The position numbers were made by a program, and so were the translations under genes. Under the pieces are notes generated by a model. That model saw only the letters and a program-made list of their open reading frames with translations, searched no databases and was not told the origin of the DNA. Positions 10,750 to 18,264 of a stretch of 43,265 nucleotides of DNA are shown here, piece by piece (the stretch's first letter is position 1; every line of letters starts with the position of its first letter). Source of the DNA: Caldilineaceae bacterium (GTDB lineage: Bacteria > Chloroflexota > Anaerolineae > Caldilineales > Caldilineaceae); contig JAGRCP010000034.1 in the NCBI GenBank assembly GCA_020433455.1, forward strand, positions 1 to 43,265, in the 5' to 3' direction.

Positions 10750-13284
10750 ATGAAACGGAAAATTCTGTTGGCGGTTCTCGCAACGTTGCTGCTGCTTATC
10801 GGCAGCGTAATCGCATTCAACGCAAGCTCTGTTGCAGAAGCAGCCGATCCGCCCAATCAGCCCTTCGATCTCGTCTATTCAGTCACCGACGTCAAATACC
10901 GCATTTACCAGGACGGCGTGGGCATGCTCTATCAAACGCAAGGCACGCTGGATGTTCCCAACCTGGACAGTCCTGGGGTGGTGAAGGCCTACCTGGTTTG
11001 GGCGGGCCTGGGACGCGACGATGACGGCGTTCTCCTGCGTCGGGACAACGAGGCGGATACGCGCATCGTCCCGGAGATGGTTTGGAATCGAGATACCTTT
11101 GGCGGTCAGGCGACATGGGGGTGCTGCAGTCAAGAGCTGACCTCTTACGCTGCGGACATCACTGACCTCAATATCGTCCTGACAGGCAATCACAATTACA
11201 CTGTTTCGGACATGGCCATCAGCCATCAAAAGGGCGGCGAGACCGTGACCGAAAATTGGGGCTACAGCCTGATTATCATTTATGAAGACCCGACCCTGGT
11301 TCAGACGCGCGATGTTTATGTCAAATTAGGCAATGATGCGCTGTATGCCGGTTGGGACGGGCTCTTAGGGCCAAACAGCGATGTACAATGTCAAGCTTTT
11401 GACCCGGCTGCAGCCGAGCGACGCGCCAACTTCAGCGTTATCGTGGGCGGCGTGGAAAATGCCAGCCGACGCAGCGCGCTGTGGGGCATGGCCGACAGCG
11501 CGGACTTTCTGGATCGGGACGTGGAAGGCGGAACCTGGAATCAGGATGCAGGCCTCATCCATCTGCCGCCCAACATCATCGGCGTCTACTCTGATTTTCC
11601 TGTAGGTGTATATGGCGGCACCCAGTTGGACGGGCCTTTCCCCAACGATTCCGTCTATTCGCAGCCGGACAACGGCTCCCCCTTCGCCGACCGTAACGGC
11701 GACGAGTGGGACGAGTATCATCGTTTTGACGTACCGGTTGCCATGGGCGACAGTTGGGTCTGCGTTCAGGCAGAATCGGCCTCCCGTGACAATCGTCCGA
11801 CGCTTCCTGTTCCCGGCCCCGGCACGCTCAATCGACCGGCCAGCATCGGCTTCCTGGGCTTTATCATCGTGGTGGAAGATTTGCTCCCGCCGCCCGAGCC
11901 GGCGATTGCGATTGTCAAGTATACCAATGGCGAGGACGCCAATGATCCCAACGGACCGGGCGTACCCATCATTGCGCCGGGCGACGCCGTCACCTGGACC
12001 TATCAAGTGACCAATGTGGGATTGGTTGACATTCCCGAAGCCGACATCGTCGTGACCGACAGTGTGGAAGGAACCATCACCGACATCATCGATAAGGGCG
12101 ACGGCGACGCGGTTCTGGCTCCCCACGAGGTCTGGCTCTATCAGGCCGTGGGTACGGCTATCGATTTGGGCAGTCCGCCCGCAAATCCGGGTCTGGTATT
12201 GGTGAATGACGTCTGTACCCAAGGAAACGCCGACGCGCCGGGCAGCACCGCCTACACGAATGTCGGCGTCGTTACCATCCCAGGCATGAATGATGAGGAT
12301 CCCTCCAGCTACTGCAATCCGCAGCCGGATCCGCTCATCGACATCATCAAGTATACCAATGGCTTTGACGCCAACGATCCTGACGGGTCGGATGTGCCTA
12401 TCATTATAGAGGGCGACACCGTTACCTGGACCTATCACGTGACCAATGTGGGCACGGTGAATATCCCTGAAGCTGACATCACCGTTACTGACAATATTGA
12501 AGGAACGGTAACCGACATCATCGACAAGGGCGACGGCGACGACATCCTGGCCCCTGACGAAGTCTGGATCTATCAGGCCGTAGGCGTGGCCCTTAACCTT
12601 GACCAGCCGCCTGCCGACCCCGGACTGATTCTGGTGAATGATGTCTGCACCTTAGGCGGAACCCAGGGGCCGCCGGATACGGCCTACACCAACGTGGGCA
12701 CGGTCGCCATCCCCTCCATGAGCGATGACGATCCGTCCAGCTACTGCAATCCGCCGGACGAAGATGTGACCGAGCCGGAGATTGCCATCATCAAGTACAC
12801 CAACGGCGCGGACGCCAACGATCCCAATGGACCGGGCGTGCCCATCATCGAGCCGGGCGACACCGTCACCTGGACCTACCACGTGACCAACACGGGCACG
12901 GTGAGTATCGCCGAAATCGACATCACCGTCACCGATAACGTAGAAGGAACCATCACCGACATCATCGACAAGGGCGACGGCGACGACATCCTGGCCCCTG
13001 ATGAAGTCTGGATATACCAGGCCGTGGGGATAGCAGTTGACCTTGTCTCTCCGCCTAGTGATGCAGGCCTGATTCTGGTGGATGACGTCTGTACACAGGG
13101 TAGTACAAATTTGCCTGCCGCCACCGCCTACACCAATATCGGGACGGTTACCATCCCGAACATGTTCGATGACGATCCGTCCAGCTACTGTCCGCCGCCG
13201 CCCACAGCCATCATCGATGACAGCGTGGCGCCGGACAGACCAGACCTTGATGAGCAGATATTTATACAGATCTTGCATCGATAA
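10750..13284 (+). CDS. Secreted surface protein with three DUF11-like repeats (copy 1)
   Basis: 844 aa. A Sec signal peptide (about 1-31, ending SVAEA) is followed by an N-terminal domain of about 350 residues that I do not recognise with certainty (FDLVYSVTDVKYRIYQDGVG ... VKAYLVWAGLGRD ... WGYSLIIIYEDP). Three tandem DUF11-like repeats begin at residues 384, 528 and 676, each with VTWTYxVTN, DITVTDxxEGTxTDIIDKGD and paired Cys (NDVCTQG / PSSYC), probably an internal disulfide. The C-terminus is DEQIFIQILHR, a hydrophobic segment ending in Arg that recurs in two other secreted proteins here. The start was moved from 10717 to the ATG at 10750 because of GAAGGAG and the signal peptide. Probably a cell-surface or sheath protein; function unknown. 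Confidence 0.85.
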   Translation: MKRKILLAVLATLLLLIGSVIAFNASSVAEAADPPNQPFDLVYSVTDVKYRIYQDGVGMLYQTQGTLDVPNLDSPGVVKAYLVWAGLGRDDDGVLLRRDNEADTRIVPEMVWNRDTFGGQATWGCCSQELTSYAADITDLNIVLTGNHNYTVSDMAISHQKGGETVTENWGYSLIIIYEDPTLVQTRDVYVKLGNDALYAGWDGLLGPNSDVQCQAFDPAAAERRANFSVIVGGVENASRRSALWGMADSADFLDRDVEGGTWNQDAGLIHLPPNIIGVYSDFPVGVYGGTQLDGPFPNDSVYSQPDNGSPFADRNGDEWDEYHRFDVPVAMGDSWVCVQAESASRDNRPTLPVPGPGTLNRPASIGFLGFIIVVEDLLPPPEPAIAIVKYTNGEDANDPNGPGVPIIAPGDAVTWTYQVTNVGLVDIPEADIVVTDSVEGTITDIIDKGDGDAVLAPHEVWLYQAVGTAIDLGSPPANPGLVLVNDVCTQGNADAPGSTAYTNVGVVTIPGMNDEDPSSYCNPQPDPLIDIIKYTNGFDANDPDGSDVPIIIEGDTVTWTYHVTNVGTVNIPEADITVTDNIEGTVTDIIDKGDGDDILAPDEVWIYQAVGVALNLDQPPADPGLILVNDVCTLGGTQGPPDTAYTNVGTVAIPSMSDDDPSSYCNPPDEDVTEPEIAIIKYTNGADANDPNGPGVPIIEPGDTVTWTYHVTNTGTVSIAEIDITVTDNVEGTITDIIDKGDGDDILAPDEVWIYQAVGIAVDLVSPPSDAGLILVDDVCTQGSTNLPAATAYTNIGTVTIPNMFDDDPSSYCPPPPTAIIDDSVAPDRPDLDEQIFIQILHR
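11899..13197 (+). repeat. Three tandem repeats of 432/444 bases in surface protein copy 1
   Basis: Units start at 11899, 12331 and 12775 and encode 144, 148 and about 141 residues. They are strongly alike in protein and DNA. Unit 2 is marked by KYTNGFDANDPDGSD and unit 3 is preceded by the linker EDVTEPE. Confidence 0.85.
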
Positions 13285-13326
13285 GCCGACCAAGGTCCAG
13301 CCGGCGCGCATGCGATTGCCGGAGGC

Positions 13327-13360
13327 GTGCTGCGTGGCGGAGCGTGCCGCCACGCAGCAC
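13327..13360. repeat. 14-bp perfect stem-loop downstream of surface protein copy 1
   Basis: Perfect 14-base arms (13327-13340, 13347-13360) around the loop AGCGTG, not followed by a T-run. The word CGTGCTGCGTGG at its left edge recurs with one mismatch on the minus strand of the element at 10491-10510, so the two may be members of one palindromic repeat family. Confidence 0.5.
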
Positions 13361-13466
13361 GAATCAAATATTTACGTATCGCGCATCAGTCAACCGGACT
13401 CCATCCGGTTGAGCCATAATTCACTCTAACTATGTACTGGTCTGCCTGACGATCTACAACGCTTTC

Positions 13467-13515
13467 AACGCCACAATCCCTCGTCCGGAACAAGACGGGG
13501 GATTGTGGCGTTTTT
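13467..13515 (+). terminator. Terminator after surface protein copy 1
   Basis: Fourteen-base arms (13467-13480 and 13499-13512) with an 18-base loop, followed by TTTTT at 13511-13515. It separates the two paralogous genes, so copy 2 needs its own promoter. Confidence 0.8.
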
Positions 13516-13824
13516 CTCTCGTCCCCGCCGCGAGTTATCCGCAAGATGTCCGCAGGATACGGAGTGGACGTTATGCTGCAATTATTCTCCATATGTCATT
13601 CCGAATTACTTTATGCCATAATAGAAGGGAAGCCCGGATGTATCCATCAAATTGGATCGAGCCGTACCTATGAAGGAAAGATAGCGTATTCATTGAAGAA
13701 GACAGTTAGTATTGCGTTTCCCCCCAGCGCTGTCCGCCCATGCATCACCGCTCAGACGTTTTCTATTCTTTCAACCAGCAGTTTTCAAACATCTATTTAC
13801 CATCAGTTTATGAAGGAGCAATTT
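13516..13824 (+). promoter_or_regulatory. Leader of surface protein copy 2
   Basis: About 310 bases without a credible gene. An extended -10 element, TGCCATAAT, lies at 13614-13622; no good -35 is seen. The downstream ATG at 13825 has AAGGAG at 13813-13818. The frame stays open upstream to 13546, but that stretch reads as random sequence with no signal peptide. No known riboswitch pattern was recognised. A short hairpin at 13391-13411 lies before the terminator. Confidence 0.35.
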
Positions 13825-16347
13825 ATGTCCAACCAAACTCGTTGGATCGTCAGAGGACGCGGGCTTCTTGCGCTCTGCTTGACGCTGTTTGTGGGGATGC
13901 TGGCGCTTAGCAGCTCCACAGCACGAGCATCCGATCCGCCAACCCAGCCCTTTGATCTCATCTACTCCGCCACCGGTGTCAAGTACCGCATGTTTCAAGA
14001 CGGCACCGGCATGCTGGGCCGCACGGAAGGCGCGCTGGAAAATGTCTCGCTGCAGGGAACCTCTATTGTCCGCGCTTATGTTCTCTGGGCCGGACTCGGC
14101 CGGGACAACAACGGGATTCTCGTCAGCCGAGATGCGGAGTCGCCGGTACGCGTTACCGCGCCGAGCGAGATGACCTGGAACAACGATACCTTTGGCGAAA
14201 GTACATGGGGTTGTTGCGGCCGCGAGCTAAGCGTCTATGCTGCGGATATTACGGACCTGGGAATTGTGACAACCGGGATCCATAACTATACCGTTTCAGA
14301 TATGGTAATCACCCATCAACAAGCCGGGGAACCCAAAGAAGAGAACTGGGGCTATAGCCTCATCGTTATCTATGAGGATCCGACTTTGCCACGCACCCGG
14401 GATATCTTCGTCAAATTCGGCAATGACGGCCTTTTTGCCAATTGGGACAGCATCCGCGGCCCCAACAGCGACGTCCAGTGTATTGCGTATGAAGCATCGG
14501 ACGTTACGCGCACAGCAACCTTCCGGGCAATTGTCGGCGGTGTAGAAACCGAACGCCGTCCCAATGCGCTGTGGGGGCTGTCCGGGTCAAACGGTTACGT
14601 AGATACTGCGGCGGAAGATGGCACCTGGACGGAAAATGCCGGCCTCATTCATCTTCCTCCCAATATCGTGGGCATTGACGAAACCGGCGGCATCCAGCTG
14701 GACGGCCCGTTTGCCGACGATGCCTACTTTGATGATGTAGCTGACGACGGCTCGCCTTTCTACGATCGCGCCGGTGATGAGTGGGATGAATACGCACGCT
14801 TTAATGTAGATATTCCGGCAGGAAATAACTGGACCTGCTTACAAGTAGAGTCCGCTACCCAGGAAAATCGGCCGACACTGCCTGATCCAACTGGGGAGGG
14901 GAATGACTGGGTTCCCGCCAGCATCGGCTTCATGGGCTTTACCGCATTTGTTGAAGCAACCGACGCGCCGGAAATCCAAATCGTTAAGTACACCAACGGC
15001 GCGGATGCCAATGATCCCAACGGAGCGGGCGTGCCCGTCATCGCGGCGGGCGACACCGTTACCTGGACGTATGAAGTCACCAACATCGGCACGGTGGACA
15101 TTCCCGAAGCCGATATCACCGTCACCGATAACGTGGAAGGAACCGTCACCGACATCATCGACAAAGGCGACGGCGATGCCGTGCTCGCAGTGGGCGAAGT
15201 CTGGTGGTATCAGCTCGTGGGGACGGCCGTCAACCTGATCGAGCCGCCGGATGATGCAGGCCTGGTGCTGGTGAGCGACGTCTGCACCCAAGCCAATGCC
15301 GGCAACGATCCCGGCACAGCCTATACCAACATAGGTACGGTTACTATCCCCAGCATGAGCGATGAGGACCCGTCCAGCTACTGTAATCCCCAGGCGGACC
15401 CGCTCATCGACATCGTCAAGTACACCAACGGTTTTGACGCTAATGATCCCGATGGAGCGGACGTACCGATTATCATTGCCGGCGACACCGTCACCTGGAC
15501 CTACGAAGTCACCAATATCGGCACGGTGGACATCCCCGAAGCCGACATTACCGTCACCGATAATGTGGAAGGAACCGTCACGGATATCATCGATAAAGGC
15601 GACGGCGATGATGTGCTCGCTGTAGGCGAAGTCTGGTGGTATCAACTGGTGGGAACCGCCATCAACCTGGATGCGCCGCCCGCTGATACGGGCCTGGTGC
15701 TGGTGGATAACGTCTGCACCCTGGACGGAACCCAGGGGCCGGCGGACACCGCCTACACCAACGTGGGCACGGTCACCATCCCCACCATGAGCGCCGATGA
15801 CCCGTCCAGTTACTGCAACCCGCCGGACGAGGATGTAACTGAGCCGGAAATCCAAATCATCAAGTATACCAATGGTGCGGACGCCAACGATCCCGATGGC
15901 TCCGGCGTACCCATCATCGCTGCGGGCGACACTGTCACCTGGACGTATGAAGTCACCAACATCGGCACGGTGGACATTCCCGAAGCCGATATTACCGTCA
16001 CGGATAACGTGGAGGGAACCGTTACCGATATCATCGACAAGGGTGATGGCGATGGCGTGCTTGCCGTGGGTGAAGTCTGGCTGTATCAGCTTATAGGGAC
16101 GGCCGTCAATCTGATTTCGCCGCCCTCCGATCCGGACCTGGTATTGGTAAATGACGTCTGCACCCAAGGCGGCGCAAGCACGCCGGCCTTGACCGCCTAC
16201 ACCAACGTAGGCACGGTCACCATTCCCAATATGTCGGATGAGGATCCGTCCAGCTACTGCCCGCCCCGCCCCACGGCAATCGAGGAGCCGGGCGCGCCCG
16301 GCGGGCCGGGTGAGGTAATGCAAATCTTCATTCCGGTGGTGCGGTAG
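13825..16347 (+). CDS. Secreted surface protein with three DUF11-like repeats (copy 2)
   Basis: 840 aa, clearly paralogous to copy 1 over its whole length. Signal peptide about 1-36 (ending TARA), the same unidentified N-terminal domain (WGCCGRELSVYAADITDLGI, WGYSLIVIYEDPTL, NAGLIHLPPNIVGI), then three repeats at residues 382, 526 and 674, the same 144/148 spacing as copy 1. Cys pairs are conserved in each repeat. It ends GEVMQIFIPVVR. The start is chosen at the ATG with AAGGAG rather than the open frame from 13546. Copy 2 has AVGEVWWYQLVG where copy 1 has APDEVWIYQAVG, so its repeats have been homogenised within the gene. Confidence 0.85.
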   Translation: MSNQTRWIVRGRGLLALCLTLFVGMLALSSSTARASDPPTQPFDLIYSATGVKYRMFQDGTGMLGRTEGALENVSLQGTSIVRAYVLWAGLGRDNNGILVSRDAESPVRVTAPSEMTWNNDTFGESTWGCCGRELSVYAADITDLGIVTTGIHNYTVSDMVITHQQAGEPKEENWGYSLIVIYEDPTLPRTRDIFVKFGNDGLFANWDSIRGPNSDVQCIAYEASDVTRTATFRAIVGGVETERRPNALWGLSGSNGYVDTAAEDGTWTENAGLIHLPPNIVGIDETGGIQLDGPFADDAYFDDVADDGSPFYDRAGDEWDEYARFNVDIPAGNNWTCLQVESATQENRPTLPDPTGEGNDWVPASIGFMGFTAFVEATDAPEIQIVKYTNGADANDPNGAGVPVIAAGDTVTWTYEVTNIGTVDIPEADITVTDNVEGTVTDIIDKGDGDAVLAVGEVWWYQLVGTAVNLIEPPDDAGLVLVSDVCTQANAGNDPGTAYTNIGTVTIPSMSDEDPSSYCNPQADPLIDIVKYTNGFDANDPDGADVPIIIAGDTVTWTYEVTNIGTVDIPEADITVTDNVEGTVTDIIDKGDGDDVLAVGEVWWYQLVGTAINLDAPPADTGLVLVDNVCTLDGTQGPADTAYTNVGTVTIPTMSADDPSSYCNPPDEDVTEPEIQIIKYTNGADANDPDGSGVPIIAAGDTVTWTYEVTNIGTVDIPEADITVTDNVEGTVTDIIDKGDGDGVLAVGEVWLYQLIGTAVNLISPPSDPDLVLVNDVCTQGGASTPALTAYTNVGTVTIPNMSDEDPSSYCPPRPTAIEEPGAPGGPGEVMQIFIPVVR
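14968..16260 (+). repeat. Three tandem repeats of 432/444 bases in surface protein copy 2
   Basis: Units start at 14968, 15400 and 15844, with the same spacing and the same unit-specific marks as copy 1 (KYTNGFDANDPDG in unit 2, EDVTEPE before unit 3). Repeat expansion therefore came before the gene duplication. Confidence 0.85.
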
Positions 16348-16388
16348 TTTGTAAGACGAGCAGATGCGATGTGTGAGGCGTAACTAAT

Positions 16389-16430
16389 AAAAGCGGCCCG
16401 GTCGATAACATGACCGGGCCGCTTTTATTT
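16389..16430 (+). terminator. Terminator after surface protein copy 2
   Basis: Perfect 15-base arms (16389-16403, 16412-16426) with an 8-base loop. Starts with AAAA and ends TTTTATTT. It lies about 40 bases after the stop codon. Confidence 0.85.
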
Positions 16431-16451
16431 ATTGGCGTACAAAATGCGGAC

Positions 16452-16481
16452 TTGAATCTTTGCCCCAAAATCCGCTATCAT
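16452..16481 (+). promoter_or_regulatory. Candidate sigma-70 promoter of the SDR gene
   Basis: TTGAAT (16452-16457), an 18-base spacer and TATCAT (16476-16481), giving a leader of about 140 bases. It follows directly after the preceding terminator. Confidence 0.4.
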
Positions 16482-16626
16482 CCCCCACAGCCGTTCTATC
16501 CGCGGTCTGTTATCGCTCAACGTGAATGCCACGCCGAAAATTCAGCGGCTTTGCTTCCGGCAAAATCCGCAGGGGAATTCCCGCCGGGATTCGCGAATCT
16601 CACGCCACACATAAAGGAGCCTCGTC

Positions 16627-17355
16627 ATGCTACAAAACTTGACTGACAAAGTCGTCCTCATCACCGGCGCCAGTTCAGGAATCGGCGCGGCCACGGGCCG
16701 CCAGTTGGCTGCGGCAGGAGCCAAAGTCGCACTCACGGCCCGGTCAGCGGACAAGCTGGCAGCATTAGCCGGTGAATTGGGCGATGCCGCCGTGAGCATC
16801 CCCGGTGACGTAACCGACGGGGCTGACGTCGCCCGCATTGTGAGCGAAACCCTGGCGCGCTTTGGACGCATTGACGCGCTGCTGGCTAATGCAGGCGTTT
16901 ATATTCCCGGTCAATTCACCGAGGGCGATCCCGAAGCCTTCGCCGGGCTGATGGACGTGAACATCAACGGCGTGTTGCGCTGCGTTCACGCGGTCCTGCC
17001 CGCCATGCAGGCGCAGCGGAGCGGCGACATTATCGTCTCCAGCTCCATCTCCGGTTTTGTAGACATCCACTGGGAGCCGGTCTACAGCGCATCCAAACAT
17101 GCGATTCAGGGCTTTGTGCATACCCTGCGCCGCCAGGTCGCGGGCGACGGCATCAGGGTGGGCGCGGTGGCTCCCGGCATGGTGGCGAACGAACTGTGGG
17201 GCATCACCGATGAAGATGAAATTGCGGGGTACGTGGCGCGGCATGAAGCCATTCGGTCAGACGACGTGGCCCAAGCCATCCTTTTCATGCTTGCCCAGCC
17301 GGCTCACGTTACCATCCGCGACCTGGTCATCCTGCCCCAAAATCAGGACATTTGA
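16627..17355 (+). CDS. Short-chain dehydrogenase/reductase (SDR)
   Basis: NAD(P)-dependent oxidoreductase of the classical SDR family, 242 aa, cytoplasmic. Rossmann motif TGASSGIG (about 14-21), NAG (about 89-91), the catalytic Ser in SSSISG and YSASK (Tyr and Lys). The Arg after the second strand (ALTARS) suggests a preference for NADP. AAGGAG is 7 bases before the ATG. Similar to the YdfG/serine 3-dehydrogenase-like group, but the substrate cannot be told. No close gene partners. Confidence 0.9.
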   Translation: MLQNLTDKVVLITGASSGIGAATGRQLAAAGAKVALTARSADKLAALAGELGDAAVSIPGDVTDGADVARIVSETLARFGRIDALLANAGVYIPGQFTEGDPEAFAGLMDVNINGVLRCVHAVLPAMQAQRSGDIIVSSSISGFVDIHWEPVYSASKHAIQGFVHTLRRQVAGDGIRVGAVAPGMVANELWGITDEDEIAGYVARHEAIRSDDVAQAILFMLAQPAHVTIRDLVILPQNQDI

Positions 17356-17441
17356 CGGGCGTAAATCCTTGCGGATAGAACGCGGGAGCAGACCGTTCTA
17401 TCCGCCGGATGCAAGCATAAATTCCAACCGTTTACGAACAG

Positions 17442-18110
17442 TCAGTGGATGACCGGCAGGACGTGGAAATAGATGCCCAGATAATGCAGGATGCTGCCCG
17501 CCATAACAAAGAGGTGCCAGATTGTGTGGTGGTAGGGGATGGTGGTCCAAAGAAAGGGAATAATGCCCAGGCAGTAAGCAATGCCGCCGGCGATCAGCCA
17601 CATCATGCCGCCCCATCCCATGGCATGCGCCAGAGGCACGATGATAAAGACGGCGATCCACCCCATGCCCACATAGACAAGCGTGGAGAGAATGCGGAAG
17701 CGGGCCATGAAGAATATCTTCCCCACCGCAGCCGCCACAGCCAGCGCCCAGATAATGCCAAAGACGGTCAGTCCGGCCGTGGTGCGCATCTTGACCAGCA
17801 AAATGGGCGTATAGGTTCCGGCAATCAGGAAGGCGATGCCCACATGGTCCAGGCGATGAAAGAAGCGCTTGGCCCGTTCAGTCTGGATGGCGTGATAGAG
17901 GGTTGAAGCAAGGTAGAGAAAGACCAGCGTCACGCCGAAAACGATGCTGCCGGCCAACCGCCAGCCGTCGCCGCGCAGCACGGCCATAACGATCAGCAAA
18001 GTCAGCCCAGCAACGCTGAGGGCCGCGCCGATACCGTGGGTAACGGCATTGGCAATCTCCTCGCCTAACGATTGATTTCGGTCGCGGGGGATAAAGTGAA
18101 GAGCGTTCAT
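17442..18110 (-). CDS. Hemolysin III family membrane protein (YqfA/PAQR-like)
   Basis: 222 aa integral membrane protein with about seven hydrophobic segments. Family signatures: EEIANAVTHGIGAALS near the N-terminus, STLYHA, HRLDHVGIAFLIAGTYTP and the C-terminal YHHTIWHLFVMAGSILHY. The conserved Ser, His and Asp residues form the metal site of the PAQR/HlyIII superfamily. The cellular role of bacterial members is not settled; the name hemolysin is historical. The ATG at 18110 is preferred over a TTG at 18137, though the ribosome site is weak. Stands alone, convergent with the SDR gene. Confidence 0.88.
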   Translation of the reverse strand: MNALHFIPRDRNQSLGEEIANAVTHGIGAALSVAGLTLLIVMAVLRGDGWRLAGSIVFGVTLVFLYLASTLYHAIQTERAKRFFHRLDHVGIAFLIAGTYTPILLVKMRTTAGLTVFGIIWALAVAAAVGKIFFMARFRILSTLVYVGMGWIAVFIIVPLAHAMGWGGMMWLIAGGIAYCLGIIPFLWTTIPYHHTIWHLFVMAGSILHYLGIYFHVLPVIH

Positions 18111-18202
18111 AACTTCATCATACCTAGGTTGAAGCAATCAAGCAAAACGATAAAAACGCCATCCAGAACCGGCGCATGCGATGTGACAAAATAAAGGAGC
18201 GA

Positions 18203-18252
18203 GGGATAACAAAGGGGACTGGTTCCGCGGAACCAGTCCCCTTTGTTATCCC
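18203..18252. repeat. Perfect 50-base palindrome
   Basis: Two 25-base arms (18203-18227 and 18228-18252) are exact reverse complements with no spacer; the centre is TTCCGCGGAA. It lies between the 3' end of the FecR-domain gene and the start of the hemolysin III gene, both leftward. It may act as a transcription barrier, but it looks more like a dispersed palindromic repeat unit. Confidence 0.75.
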
Positions 18253-18264
18253 TGCATTGAAAGC

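Noticed and set aside
11365..12438. Antisense frames inside the surface-protein repeats
   Set aside because: They repeat with the same period as the coding repeats and have no start signals.
13546..13824. 93-residue N-terminal extension of surface protein copy 2
   Set aside because: Composition is random, and the internal ATG has both AAGGAG and a signal peptide that matches copy 1.
11899..16260. CRISPR-like array
   Set aside because: The repeats are 432-444 bases long, coding and in frame, with no short repeat-spacer pattern.
17442..18110. Hemolysin or toxin function
   Set aside because: The family name is historical. The protein is a seven-helix HlyIII/PAQR member and nothing here supports a toxin role.
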